From Clostridia bacterium (GTDB lineage: Bacteria; Bacillota; Clostridia; Christensenellales; Aristaeellaceae), in assembly GCA_017470095.1 (NCBI GenBank), contig JAFUFC010000090.1, forward strand, positions 1 through 41,421: a DNA stretch of 41,421 bases, in the 5' to 3' direction. This document shows, piece after piece, positions 23,788 to 32,971 of this stretch; position 1 is the stretch's first letter, and the number at the start of each line of letters is the position of its first letter. The position numbers and the translations under genes were made by a program. The notes beneath the pieces were generated by a model. That model was given only the letters and a program-made list of their open reading frames with translations, was not told where the DNA came from and did not search any database.

Positions 23788-25438
23788 TTCTTCCGTGCTC
23801 CACGGAATAAGTGGTGTCGGCAATGCGCATGGTGGAAGCGCGGTGAGAAACCAGGACCACCGTTTTGCCGCCGGCCTCCTGGCGCAGGGATTGGAGGATC
23901 ACAGCTTCGTTCAAGCTGTCCAGGTTGCTGGTGGGTTCATCCAAGAGGATGAACGGCGCGTCATGCAAAAACGCCCGAGCCAATCCAATGCGCTGCCTTT
24001 CGCCGCCGGACAGGGTAGCCCCCAATTCCCCCACGCTGGTTTCGTAGCCCTTGGGCAGCGTCATGATAAAATCATGAATAGACGCTTTTTTACAGGCGTT
24101 TTCGATTTCTTCCTGGGTGGCGTCCAGCTTGGCAAGACGGATATTCTCCCCAATGGTGCCCTTGAACAGGTGGGTTTCCTGGGTCATGTAGCTTTCCATT
24201 CGGCGCAGGTTGGCGGTATTGACGCGCTCGATATCCGTGCCGGAAATGCGCACCTGGCCCTGATGGGTTTTCCAAAAGCGCATGAGCAGCTTCAGCAAGG
24301 TGGATTTGCCGCTGCCGCTCCTGCCGGTTACGCCGACGATTTTATTTTCATGGAACGGCACGGAGCAATCCTTTAACACCGTTTCTCCCCCATAGGAGAA
24401 GGTGACGTGCCGGCAATCCGCGCCGTGGAAGGAAATTTCCTGTTCGCCGGTAATCTCCTCCGTTTCCGGCTTTTCTTCCAGAATATCCAACACCCGTCCG
24501 CCGGAAGCGATGGTGTTTTGCAGTGTGGCGCCCAGCCCCGCCAGGGCAGCCACCGGGCCAAAGGAGCTCATCAGCGCCAGCACGGGAATCAGGAAACCAT
24601 CAAAGCCCACAGCGCCTGCGCCGTATAAACCGGCGGCAGCGGCCACCATGATCACGTCAAACAGCAAGATCACTGTATTGGCGATAGACAGGTTCCATCC
24701 CGTCAGCCGGTTCATGCGCTCCTGCAAGCCGGAGAGCACGCCGGTTTTTTCATTCATCCCGGCCATGCGGTTATCCCCGTCGTGATACTGGATGGTTTCA
24801 TCCAGGCCCCGAATATTTTCCAGCACATAGGAGGATAGAATTCCCGCCTGGTCGCGCACCCGCTCACCGATATCCCCGCTGACATGGGAAATGATGACCG
24901 GCACGCACACCCCCACGCTCACGAACGCCGCCAGCGCCACCAGCCCCAGCAGCGGATGGAAAGAGCCGATGAACAAGCACATCACCGCTTCCACCAGAAA
25001 CGCGATGCAGATGGGGGAAATGGTGTGGGCGTAGAACACCTCCAGCAGTTCCACGTCGGAGGTGATCAGGCTGATCAAATTGCCCTTCTCCCGCCCTTCC
25101 AATTTGGCGGGGCATAGCCGCCGCAGGGCCTGGAACACCCGATCTCGGATGATGGCCAGCAGGGTAAAGGCGATGTAATGGTTGGTGCGCTGCTCTACGT
25201 AGCGCAGCACCGCCCGCAGCAGGGCGAAAACGATCAGGCAGGCCCAGATGGCGGTCAGGGACAGCGGCGTTTGTATGCGCAATCCATGCAAAATGGCGTA
25301 TCCGCCCAGCACCGGGATCATCTGCACCATCAAATAGGCCAGGGTGCCGGCGGCCACCGCCAGGCACATATAGCCTGTCAGGGGCCGCACCAAATGCAGC
25401 ATCCGCAGCAGGGTGCCGATCTTGGAGCGCTTCTTCAT
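23780..25438 (-). CDS. ABC exporter half-transporter, CydC-like
   Basis: This 552-residue protein combines an N-terminal six-helix exporter domain with a C-terminal nucleotide-binding domain: Walker A GVTGRSGSGKST, signature TLSGGERQR, Walker B FILLDEPTSNLD and H-loop VLVSHRAST. The start follows GAAAGGAGG. It pairs with the CydD-like gene, whose stop lies one base before this start. CydDC-type exporters move cysteine or glutathione-like thiols across the membrane and support cytochrome bd assembly, but no cydAB is present here, so another small-molecule substrate is possible. The heterodimer assignment is well supported by context; the substrate is not. Confidence 0.82.
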   Translation of the reverse strand: MKKRSKIGTLLRMLHLVRPLTGYMCLAVAAGTLAYLMVQMIPVLGGYAILHGLRIQTPLSLTAIWACLIVFALLRAVLRYVEQRTNHYIAFTLLAIIRDRVFQALRRLCPAKLEGREKGNLISLITSDVELLEVFYAHTISPICIAFLVEAVMCLFIGSFHPLLGLVALAAFVSVGVCVPVIISHVSGDIGERVRDQAGILSSYVLENIRGLDETIQYHDGDNRMAGMNEKTGVLSGLQERMNRLTGWNLSIANTVILLFDVIMVAAAAGLYGAGAVGFDGFLIPVLALMSSFGPVAALAGLGATLQNTIASGGRVLDILEEKPETEEITGEQEISFHGADCRHVTFSYGGETVLKDCSVPFHENKIVGVTGRSGSGKSTLLKLLMRFWKTHQGQVRISGTDIERVNTANLRRMESYMTQETHLFKGTIGENIRLAKLDATQEEIENACKKASIHDFIMTLPKGYETSVGELGATLSGGERQRIGLARAFLHDAPFILLDEPTSNLDSLNEAVILQSLRQEAGGKTVVLVSHRASTMRIADTTYSVEHGRIS

Positions 25439-25439
25439 C

Positions 25440-27176
25440 TCACACCGCCTCCTTTCCGAACTGGTCCAGGGCCTGCTGGGTCTGCCACAAGCGAGCATAC
25501 ACGCCCTGCTTTTCCAGCAGCGCCTCATGGCTGCCGCTTTCCATCAGCGTGCCGTTTTCCAGCACATAGATGGTATCGGCACCCACCACGTTCATCAGCC
25601 GGTGGGAAATCATAATGACTGTTTTGGTTTTCGTCAAATGATGGATCTGGCGCAGAATCCATTCTTCGCTTTCGATATCGATGTTGCTGGTGGCCTCATC
25701 GAAAATGTAGATGGGGCTATCGTGCAAAATGGCCCGGGCCAGGGCCAGGCGCTGCCGCTGCCCACCGGACAAATTGCCCGCGTTTTCCAGCAGCACCGTA
25801 TCCAATCCCTTTTCTTCCCGCAGGAACGGAGCCAGCTGGCATCGCTCCAGCACGCGCCAAAGAGCCTCGTCCGTTTCTCCCGGCGCGGCCAAAAGCAAAT
25901 TCTCCCGCACCGTGCCCCGGAAGAATGTGCTGTTGTGGCCGATGTAGGTCAGCGTCCGCATCAAGCTTTCTTCGCTGATCGCATCGATGGCCTGGCCACC
26001 GATGGTAAGCGTTCCGCTGCCCACAGTGCTTCGCCCCATCAGCAAAGACCCGATGGTGGATTTGCCGCTGCCGCTTTCCCCCACGATGCCAATGAAGCTG
26101 TTTTGGGGCGCCTTCAAGCTGACGCCATGGAGAATTTCCCGCTCCTCATCATAGGAAAAGCGCACATCCCGCATTTCAATCTCTCCCCCGTCTTCAGGCA
26201 GGCGGCCTTCCTTTTTCGCGGGTTCGTCCAATCCCAGGAACTTAAAAATCTTATCGCTGGCCGCCATGCCGTTCATGGCCACATGAAAATAGCTGCCCAG
26301 CCGCCGCATGGGCAGGAAAAAATCGGCAGACAGTAAAATCATGAAAATGCAGTTCGCCAGGCCCAAACTGCCGCTCACAAACGCCTTCGTGGCCAGCAGG
26401 ATGCCCAGGGCGGCCCCACCATAGGCGAACAGATCCATGATGATGATGGAATTGAGCTGCATGGTCAGCACTTTCATGGTGACCAAGCGAAAGTGCTCGG
26501 ATTCCTCGTTCATCTGCTGGTTCTTATAGGCATCCGCCTGGTAAGTTTTCAGGGTGGTCATGCCCTGCAAATTTTCCAGGAAAGTGCTGCCCAGCTGGGT
26601 GTACTGGCCCCAATATTTAGCCAGCAGTTTTTTGGCGATTTTCTGCACCATCATGATGGCCGCGGGAATCAGCGGCACGCAAATGAGCAGCACAGCGGCG
26701 GTGCTCCAGCTGCCCGCGAAACCAAACAGAAAAAACAGCATGATGGGCGCCAAAAAAGCATAGAAAAACTGGGGCACGTACTGGCCAAAGTAGCTCTCCA
26801 GCTGGTCCACGCCTTCCACCGATTCCTGCACCAGCTCCGCCGTGGATACCTTCTCCCGGTACGCGCCGCCCAGGCGCAAAAGCTTCCCGTAAATCAATTC
26901 CCGCATTTTCTGCTTCACCGTCCGGGAAGCCAGATAGCTCATCCGGGCGGCGCCCTTGGCGGTAAAGAACCGGATCGCCACCGTACCCAGCACACCCATC
27001 AGGGGCAGCAACAGATCCTGGGTGCTCCGCGTACCCGCGTACAGGCCCTCGATGGCCCGGGCGATGAGGAAAATCATCACCGTATTCAGGCACAGCTCCA
27101 GCCATTGCAGCAGGATATTGCCGATAATGTATTTCCTACTTTCCGGGCAGAGAGCCATCAACCGTTTATCGAACAT
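25440..27176 (-). CDS. ABC exporter half-transporter, CydD-like
   Basis: The 578-residue protein (start MFDKRLMALCPESRKY after AAGGAG) has an exporter membrane domain and a nucleotide-binding domain with GIVGESGSGKST, NLSGGQRQR, IYIFDEATSNID and MISHRLMN. FYAFLAPIMLFFLFGF and the preceding STAELVQESVEGVDQLESYF are typical of CydD. An upstream start at 27224 with a more distant GGGAGG is possible and would add 16 basic residues. It forms a two-gene unit with the CydC-like gene. Upstream lies the terminator of the HD gene, so its promoter should lie within 27177-27281, though I see no convincing one. Confidence 0.82.
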   Translation of the reverse strand: MFDKRLMALCPESRKYIIGNILLQWLELCLNTVMIFLIARAIEGLYAGTRSTQDLLLPLMGVLGTVAIRFFTAKGAARMSYLASRTVKQKMRELIYGKLLRLGGAYREKVSTAELVQESVEGVDQLESYFGQYVPQFFYAFLAPIMLFFLFGFAGSWSTAAVLLICVPLIPAAIMMVQKIAKKLLAKYWGQYTQLGSTFLENLQGMTTLKTYQADAYKNQQMNEESEHFRLVTMKVLTMQLNSIIIMDLFAYGGAALGILLATKAFVSGSLGLANCIFMILLSADFFLPMRRLGSYFHVAMNGMAASDKIFKFLGLDEPAKKEGRLPEDGGEIEMRDVRFSYDEEREILHGVSLKAPQNSFIGIVGESGSGKSTIGSLLMGRSTVGSGTLTIGGQAIDAISEESLMRTLTYIGHNSTFFRGTVRENLLLAAPGETDEALWRVLERCQLAPFLREEKGLDTVLLENAGNLSGGQRQRLALARAILHDSPIYIFDEATSNIDIESEEWILRQIHHLTKTKTVIMISHRLMNVVGADTIYVLENGTLMESGSHEALLEKQGVYARLWQTQQALDQFGKEAV

Positions 27177-27281
27177 ACGCCAACTCCTTCGCCATGAGTA
27201 AATTTTTTTCTTAATTCTCCGCATGGGTTCTTTTTTCCTCCCTTGGCAAAGTGGCGGAAGAAATGCATACTACTTGAAATC

Positions 27282-27324
27282 AAAAAATAGGGGCCGCCGC
27301 ACGAAGCAAGCGTGCAGCAGCCCC
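27282..27324 (-). terminator. Terminator of the Fbp-type importer operon
   Basis: Arms 27290-27303 and 27311-27324 make a 14-bp GC-rich stem with wobble pairs around a 7-nt loop, followed on the minus strand by TATTTTTTG. It lies 34 bp after the HD-domain gene. Confidence 0.82.
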
Positions 27325-27357
27325 CATTCGGTTATTCAGGACCACGCGGTTCCTTTG

Positions 27358-27870
27358 TTATGCCTGCCCGTCGGGCGTCAGGCCGAACATAACCGCGTAA
27401 ATTCTTTTCCCGGTTTCGGTGGCGAATATGTGACGCCAGGTATGATACAGTGTCTCCCGGCTATGCTGGTTTTCAAAGCTGTTGACGATGAAATCTGCCT
27501 CCAGCAGAATCTGATGATCGACGCCGTCGATGGGGTGATACGTGTGGTGCTCGCCCACCAGGGTGCACACCCGATCGATTTCCTCTTTCGTAAAATCCAA
27601 TCGGGACAGCATCTCCCGTGCCAGGGGCGGCCCCTCCTTTTCCTGCAAGGGGCCGGGATGGGCGCCATATTTTTTGTTGCACAGCGGAATGCCGATATCA
27701 TGCACCAGCGCCGCTGCTTCCAGCACCTGGATGGTATGCCCGTCCAGCCCTTCCGATTCGGCAATCAGCTTGGCGTAGCTGTGCACCTTGGTAAAATGTT
27801 GGATCAGGTCCGGGTCGCCGGCGTCAAAGGCAATCATGGCGTGAAATAGTTGTCGGATTCTTTCCTGCAT
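27358..27870 (-). CDS. HD-domain phosphohydrolase-like protein
   Basis: The 170-residue protein carries HD-superfamily metal ligands: His in HFTKVHSYAKLIAE, the HD pair in AAALVHDIGIP, then GEHHTYH and the late Asp in LLEADFIVN. HD proteins hydrolyse nucleotides or phosphate esters; a few are diiron oxygenases. It starts 26 bp after the ATPase gene and precedes the operon terminator, so it is cotranscribed with the importer. This suggests, but does not prove, action on the imported compound. The sequence looks like the small HDIG-type Firmicute proteins of unknown substrate. Confidence 0.8.
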   Translation of the reverse strand: MQERIRQLFHAMIAFDAGDPDLIQHFTKVHSYAKLIAESEGLDGHTIQVLEAAALVHDIGIPLCNKKYGAHPGPLQEKEGPPLAREMLSRLDFTKEEIDRVCTLVGEHHTYHPIDGVDHQILLEADFIVNSFENQHSRETLYHTWRHIFATETGKRIYAVMFGLTPDGQA

Positions 27871-27896
27871 ACAGGTTCTTTCCCTCCGCCGGCAGA

Positions 27897-28970
27897 TCAG
27901 GTTTGAATCTTGAGCATCTGTTCCAGCAGCCCGTCATCCTCAAACACCATAATATCCCTTACGCCCAGGCTGACCTTCTGGCCTTCCTTCAAATTTTTAA
28001 ATTCATAGCCATTGGCGATCACACGCACCAGCGTGTCGCCCACGCGGACGCGGCAATCGTCCACGTCGCCCAAGTAATACTGGGCTTCCAGCACGCCGCT
28101 GAGCACGCCGTTTTCGGTGAAGTAGATGTTTTCAGGCCGCACGGCCACCTCCACCTTGCCGGTACGGGGACCATCGTAAGGGATGGACTGATGATCCATA
28201 CCCGGGAACACGATACGGCCGTCTTTCGCTTCGCCCTTGAAGAAATCCACCTTGCCCAGGAAGTCCGCCACGAACTGGTTGGCCGGGCTGTTGTAAATTT
28301 CCTGGGGCGTGCCGCTCTGCTGCACCACGCCGCGGTTGATCAGGAAGATACGGTCACTCATGGCCATGGCCTCGGTCTGATCGTGGGTGACGTAAACCAC
28401 CGTGATGCCCAGCTGGCGCTGAATTTCCTTAATTTCAAAGCGCATGGATTCGCGCAGTTTGGCATCCAGGTTCGACAAAGGCTCATCCAGCAAAAGCAGC
28501 TTGGGGGCCGCCACCAGGGCCCGGGCCAGGGCCACGCGCTGCTGCTGGCCGCCGGACAGCTGGTTGGGGAAGCGCTGGGCGTACTGGCTCAGATGCACAA
28601 TTTCCAGCACCCGCTCCACATTCTTTTTGATCTCGGCCTTATTCACCTTTTTGATGGTCAGGGGATAGGCCACGTTGTCAAACACATTCATGTGCGGCCA
28701 CACGGCATAGCTTTGGAACACCATGCCGATGCTGCGCTTTTCGGGGGGAATGAAGGTTTTGCCGCCGGACACCAGCTGGTCATCGATATACAATTCGCCC
28801 GTAGTGGGCTTCTCAAAGCCGGCGATGATGCGGAGCATGGTGGTTTTGCCGCAGCCGGAGGGGCCCAACAGCGTGATGAATTCTCCCTCCTGAAAGGTTT
28901 CGTTGAATTCCTTGAGCACCACGTTATCGCCAAAGGCCTTGGTGATGTGTTTAATCGTTACGGTTGCCAT
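27897..28970 (-). CDS. ABC importer ATPase, FbpC/PotA type
   Basis: The 357-residue ATPase has Walker [11 protein letters not shown]-loop [10 protein letters not shown], signature LSGGQQQR, Walker [13 protein letters not shown] and H-loop YVTHDQTEA, followed from about residue 240 by a TOBE-type regulatory domain ([12 protein letters not shown]). It energises import through the fused permease 16 bp upstream. ATPases of this class serve ferric iron, polyamine, phosphonate or sulfate-like substrates; the family cannot be narrowed from this protein alone. Confidence 0.93.
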   Translation of the reverse strand: MATVTIKHITKAFGDNVVLKEFNETFQEGEFITLLGPSGCGKTTMLRIIAGFEKPTTGELYIDDQLVSGGKTFIPPEKRSIGMVFQSYAVWPHMNVFDNVAYPLTIKKVNKAEIKKNVERVLEIVHLSQYAQRFPNQLSGGQQQRVALARALVAAPKLLLLDEPLSNLDAKLRESMRFEIKEIQRQLGITVVYVTHDQTEAMAMSDRIFLINRGVVQQSGTPQEIYNSPANQFVADFLGKVDFFKGEAKDGRIVFPGMDHQSIPYDGPRTGKVEVAVRPENIYFTENGVLSGVLEAQYYLGDVDDCRVRVGDTLVRVIANGYEFKNLKEGQKVSLGVRDIMVFEDDGLLEQMLKIQT

Positions 28971-28986
28971 CAGTATCGATCCTTTC

Positions 28987-31494
28987 TCAGATGGAGAATT
29001 CGCCCTTGGTCAGGCGGTTCAGCACAAAGTTGAGCAGTACAACGATCAAGAGGATGCCAAAGGCCATGGCACAGCTCATGGGCTGGCTGGTGAAGGTCCA
29101 GTATTCATAGAGCTGGAAGCCGATGGTTTTGGTGGTGCTGGAATACAGCAAAGTGGTCATCGATAGCTCATAGAAGCTGGGAATGAAGATCAGGAACCAG
29201 CCGGCCGCAATGCTGGGGAAAATTAAAGGCCCGGTGATCTTGAACATGGTGCGCATCCAGCTGGCGCCGGAAATCTGGCTGCATTCCTCCAGGGATACGT
29301 GAATCTGGCTCATGGCCGATACCACGGTGCGCATGCCCATCATCAGGTACTTGATCATATAGGCGATGATCATGATGTAGGCGGTGTTGTAAATATTGAT
29401 GCCGAAATTGCCCTTCATGGTCATGATCAAGCCCAGGGCGATCACCACACTGGGCGTGCCGGAGCCCAGTGTGATCAGGAAATCGGGGATCTTCCGGCCC
29501 CGGACGCGGGTGCGCTGGAGCAGGTAGCTCATCACGCAGGCGATCACAATGCCCACCGTGGCCGTCACCGCCGCGAACAGGAGCGAATTTTTCAGGCTGT
29601 TCATGGTTTCCACCCGGCCAAACACCGTTTTCCAGTTGCTCAGGGTGAAGTTATCGGTCTGGAACATGCTCTTGCCCACGTCGATCTTAAACGAGGTGGA
29701 GAAAATGGTGGCAAAGGGGATCAAGATCACCACCACCGCGAACAGGGACACCAGCACCGTCAGCGGAATGCGCCAGCGCCGCAAATCCACGATGGCAGGC
29801 CGCACCGATTTGCCGGACACGGTGATATACTGGCGCTTGGCCAGCACCACATCCGACACAAACAGGATGATCACGGCCATCGCCATCAGGAACACAGCCA
29901 TGCCGGTGGCGTCGTTCAGGCCCTGCTGCCCCAGCGCCACATATTCCACGATGCGGGTGGTCACCGTATGCACACGGCCCGGGCTGCCGATGATGGAGGG
30001 GATGCCATAGCAGCTGGCCGCGCTGACGAACACCAGCAAAGCGCCGGAAATCAGGGAGGGCATCATCATGGGAAGCGTGACGGTGAACAGCGTTTTCAGC
30101 GGCGTACCGCCGGAAATGCGGCTGGCTTCCTCCAAAGAGGGATCCATCTTCTCCATGGCGCGGCTGATGGTGATGAACGCGTAAGGATAATAGAAGCTGG
30201 TCAGCACCCAAATCATGCCGGGCAGGCTGTACACATTCAGGGGCCCCGGCGCGTCGCTCAAATGGAAGAGCACCCGCATCCACTGGTTGATGGTGCCCAC
30301 GTTGGGGTTGAGCAGCCGCAGCCACGCCATGGCCCCCACATAGGGCGGCACCATGTAAGTGAGCACAAACAGGGCGCGGAAAAACTTTTTGCCGTACAGG
30401 TTGGTGCGCCCCACCAGCCAGGCCAGCGGAAACGCCAGCAGCGTGCCCAGCACCATGGTGGCGCAGGCGGCGATCAGCGTGTTTTTCAGCGCGTCCAGGT
30501 TCAGCGAATACGTGTAGAGGCGCTTAAAGGTTTCCAGCGAAAATTCACTGTCCGGGAAAAATGCCTTGATGACCATATAGATCAGCGGCATCAGCTGGAA
30601 CAGGAGCAGGAAATCCACAATCAACAGGATGATGATCCATTTGAAATCAACAATCCAGGTCTTATCGCCCATCATGAGCAGGGCCAACAGCAGGGCGTCC
30701 AGGGCAATGATAATGCCCACCAGAATGGCGGTGCGGCTGTTGCTGACCACCAATTGCCAGATCCAGGACACCTCTCCCTTGGCAATCATGCGGAACGCAT
30801 GCAGCTGCACGGCCTTATCGCGCACACCCTTTTTCAGGGTGTTGACCTGATCGGTCGCCCGGCTGTTGCTGGCGTCGTTGCTAACGAAATACACCTGCAT
30901 CAGCATGGCCTGGCGTTCTTCACCCGTCAAATCGCCCACGGCCTTGGCAGCTTCTTCCGGCACGGCAGCGCCGTCATCAATGATCCCGGCCAGCAGCGCC
31001 TGGCGGAACGCCGTCGCTCTCTGTGCCGGAATGGCGGCAATGGCCTTTTTGTTGGCCGTGCTGACCTTGGGACCGTTCACCAGATACGTGGCATACAGCA
31101 GTTTGTACTCCAGTTCGCTCCGGGCCGGGCCCTGAGCCCCTTCCAGCGCCGCGTCCACATCGGCGGAAGCGCCCTTTTTCTGGCTTTCCCAAGCAGAAAG
31201 GAGCAAATGGGAGACCGCTTCATCCAGCGCCGTGCGCTCATCGGCCGCCAGGGCCGCCAGCTGCGGCTCCAGCTTTTTGCTCCAGGCATCCGCCACCTCG
31301 CCCGACAGCACGTACACCGCGCCATAGCCGGATTCGGAGCTGAAGCCAGAGGCGCTGTATTCCTGCATGCCTGCATATCCCATGGCGATGATCGCCAGGC
31401 CCAGCGCGAACACGCACGTCAGGATCACTTTGGTGATGATGGGCGTGCGATCCCGCATCTGGATCTTGTCCTGCATCGCGACTGCGTTTTTCAT
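28987..31494 (-). CDS. Fused double-permease of an Fbp-type importer with large extra N-terminal domain
   Basis: The 835-residue protein contains two permease units, each with an EAA loop (DPSLEEASRISGGTPLKTLF and HVSLEECSQISGASWMRTMF), as in FbpB-type fused permeases. Those are usually about 550 residues. Here about 250 residues precede the first standard unit: membrane helix near 20-42, then about 210 residues rich in Ala, Glu and Lys predicted to be helical and outside the membrane, then two further helices near 257-311. The start is placed after AGAGGTGCATGCGG. It receives substrate from the binding protein 105 bp upstream. The extra domain may bind substrate or the binding protein. Confidence 0.85.
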   Translation of the reverse strand: MKNAVAMQDKIQMRDRTPIITKVILTCVFALGLAIIAMGYAGMQEYSASGFSSESGYGAVYVLSGEVADAWSKKLEPQLAALAADERTALDEAVSHLLLSAWESQKKGASADVDAALEGAQGPARSELEYKLLYATYLVNGPKVSTANKKAIAAIPAQRATAFRQALLAGIIDDGAAVPEEAAKAVGDLTGEERQAMLMQVYFVSNDASNSRATDQVNTLKKGVRDKAVQLHAFRMIAKGEVSWIWQLVVSNSRTAILVGIIIALDALLLALLMMGDKTWIVDFKWIIILLIVDFLLLFQLMPLIYMVIKAFFPDSEFSLETFKRLYTYSLNLDALKNTLIAACATMVLGTLLAFPLAWLVGRTNLYGKKFFRALFVLTYMVPPYVGAMAWLRLLNPNVGTINQWMRVLFHLSDAPGPLNVYSLPGMIWVLTSFYYPYAFITISRAMEKMDPSLEEASRISGGTPLKTLFTVTLPMMMPSLISGALLVFVSAASCYGIPSIIGSPGRVHTVTTRIVEYVALGQQGLNDATGMAVFLMAMAVIILFVSDVVLAKRQYITVSGKSVRPAIVDLRRWRIPLTVLVSLFAVVVILIPFATIFSTSFKIDVGKSMFQTDNFTLSNWKTVFGRVETMNSLKNSLLFAAVTATVGIVIACVMSYLLQRTRVRGRKIPDFLITLGSGTPSVVIALGLIMTMKGNFGINIYNTAYIMIIAYMIKYLMMGMRTVVSAMSQIHVSLEECSQISGASWMRTMFKITGPLIFPSIAAGWFLIFIPSFYELSMTTLLYSSTTKTIGFQLYEYWTFTSQPMSCAMAFGILLIVVLLNFVLNRLTKGEFSI

Positions 31495-31547
31495 CCGCAT
31501 GCACCTCTTTAAAAAATGGATCAAAAGAAAGAATCAAAATACTCGAA

Positions 31548-31576
31548 CGGGGGAAGCCGCATCACGGCTTCCCCCG
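31548..31576 (-). other. Intercistronic hairpin after the Fbp-type binding protein gene
   Basis: CGGGGGAAGCCG and CGGCTTCCCCCG form a perfect 12-bp stem around a 5-nt loop, 23 bp after the stop codon. No T-run follows on the minus strand. It probably raises the level of the binding-protein message relative to the permease by stabilisation or partial termination. Confidence 0.75.
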
Positions 31577-31599
31577 TGGAAGCGTTATTCAGGATGGAA

Positions 31600-32679
31600 T
31601 TACTTGGTGGTCACCTTTTCGGTCCACACGGTGTTGATGGCTTCGCGGTTCTGGTAAGCGTTCTCCCAATCCACGCCGAAGTCCTTCTTGATCAGCTCGT
31701 TGGTGTCGATGGACTTGTAAGGAATATCTTCCATGCCGGCGAACACAGAGTGCATGTAGCCCTGCAGGATCAGCTTCTGGGCTTCTTCGCTCAGCAGCCA
31801 TTTTTCGACCGCTTCGCAGGCTTCGATGTTCACGTTCTTGGAATGGTCTTCCGCCACAGTCATCACGGTGGAGGGGATCAGCACCACGCCGTCATCAGGA
31901 TAGATGCAGGCCAGGTTGGTGATGGGGGTGCCGGCGTCGTCGGCTTCCTTGAGCACCTTCAGGATGGATTCTTCCAGGATCATGATGGCGGCGCACTCGC
32001 CGGTCTGCAATTTGGTGATGGCGGTGGAGCCGGATTCGATCATCACTTCGTTGGCAGCCAGGCCATCCAGGTAGGATTCGCCATAGTGGTTATCCTGAAT
32101 CAGCGAAGCGACCGCCGCGAAGGTGGTGCCGCTGCTCATGGGGTTGCCCATCGAAATGTAGCCCTTCAGCGCGGGATCATTGGCGAAATCCTTGAAGGTC
32201 TTGGGGATGGTCACGCCCTTGGCGGCCCATTCGTCCACCATTTCGGGGTTGTAAGCCAGCACCATGTTGCACACGCGCACAGGATACCAGTAGCCTTCGG
32301 CGTCATAGGGGAAGCGGAGCAGTTCATCGGGACTCTCAATTTCAATGGGCTCCAGATAGCCGGCTTCTTTCAGTTCCAAGCTCAGGGCGGGCTCGGCCAC
32401 CAGCATCATATCGCAGCCCAGGGTGCCGGTTTCCATTTCACCGTAAATCTTGGTGATCAGGGAGCTGGTACCGCCATAGAAGAAGAAGCTGCCGTCGTTG
32501 CCGGGCACCAAGTTGGGAAATTCGGCCTTCAGGGCTTCATCCATCATGTCGATTACGAATTGATACATTGAGGAGTAGATGACCAGTTCGCCTTCCACAT
32601 CCTCATTGACGGCAAAGGCGCTGGTCGCCATGGTCGCCATCATCAGCAGCGCAAGAACAACAGCCAGTAATTTCTTCAT
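31600..32679 (-). CDS. Extracellular solute-binding protein, Fbp/Pot type
   Basis: The 359-residue protein starts MKKLLAVVLALLMMATMATS with a cleavage site near AFA-VN and no lipobox Cys, like the sugar-binding protein at 13469-15088. The mature protein begins ELVIYSSMYQFVIDMM and contains DMMLVAEPALSLELKEAGYL and NMVLAYNPEMVDEWAAKG, segments typical of the ferric-iron/phosphonate/polyamine binding-protein superfamily. It is first in an operon with the fused permease, ATPase and HD gene. GGAGGAATGTAGGA precedes the ATG. Iron, phosphonate or another anion are all possible cargos. Confidence 0.88.
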   Translation of the reverse strand: MKKLLAVVLALLMMATMATSAFAVNEDVEGELVIYSSMYQFVIDMMDEALKAEFPNLVPGNDGSFFFYGGTSSLITKIYGEMETGTLGCDMMLVAEPALSLELKEAGYLEPIEIESPDELLRFPYDAEGYWYPVRVCNMVLAYNPEMVDEWAAKGVTIPKTFKDFANDPALKGYISMGNPMSSGTTFAAVASLIQDNHYGESYLDGLAANEVMIESGSTAITKLQTGECAAIMILEESILKVLKEADDAGTPITNLACIYPDDGVVLIPSTVMTVAEDHSKNVNIEACEAVEKWLLSEEAQKLILQGYMHSVFAGMEDIPYKSIDTNELIKKDFGVDWENAYQNREAINTVWTEKVTTK

Positions 32680-32742
32680 TCCTACATTCCTCCGTTTTTT
32701 ATTTTTCCGGTTTCATCTCACTCGAACCGGTTTTCTGGTAAA

Positions 32743-32771
32743 ATTATAGCATGATTTGTGCATCAATGCAA
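32743..32771 (-). promoter_or_regulatory. Promoter of the Fbp-type importer operon
   Basis: On the minus strand TTGCAT (32766-32771), a 17-bp spacer and a perfect TATAAT (32743-32748). The leader carries the inverted pair CCGGTT (32707-32712) and AACCGG (32725-32730), a possible operator or hairpin just downstream of the transcript start. Confidence 0.7.
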
Positions 32772-32798
32772 GATCTACATGCTCCTTTTTTTATATTT

Positions 32799-32819
32799 GC
32801 AAAAAAATGATTTTTTTGC
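32799..32819. repeat. Perfect A/T-rich inverted repeat
   Basis: GCAAAAAAA and TTTTTTTGC (nine-base arms) flank TGA. It sits between the two divergent promoters. It could be a regulator site or, because of the T-run, a weak terminator of leaky divergent transcription. Confidence 0.5.
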
Positions 32820-32877
32820 GAGAAGAACCGATTCATCCCTATTTTTTTCCAGCGCCAGGTGAATCAGACAAAAGATT

Positions 32878-32894
32878 CATAAATATTATTTATG
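32878..32894 (+). promoter_or_regulatory. Palindrome upstream of the MATE promoter
   Basis: CATAAAT-ATT-ATTTATG is a perfect 7-3-7 palindrome 20 bp before the -35 box of the MATE promoter. It has the same geometry as the palindrome before the XRE gene (126-142) but a different sequence. It is a candidate operator for a regulator not encoded next to it. Confidence 0.45.
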
Positions 32895-32914
32895 ATATAA
32901 GAAAGAATCATTAC

Positions 32915-32943
32915 TTGAATTTTGGAATAGAGTATGCTACAAT
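32915..32943 (+). promoter_or_regulatory. Promoter of the MATE transporter gene
   Basis: TTGAAT (32915-32920), a 17-bp spacer and TACAAT (32938-32943). The predicted start near 32950 leaves a leader of about 100 nt. Confidence 0.65.
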
Positions 32944-32971
32944 GCATTCAATCGAAGCAATATTTTTTCAT

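Noticed and set aside
27358-27870. PhnZ-type phosphonate oxygenase
   Set aside because: The HD ligands are present, but I see no specific PhnZ features, and the proposed link rests only on the Fbp-type importer next to it.
29299-31512. Plus-strand open frame of 737 codons
   Set aside because: It is extremely His/Gln/Arg-rich and antisense to the fused permease, which has clear family motifs.
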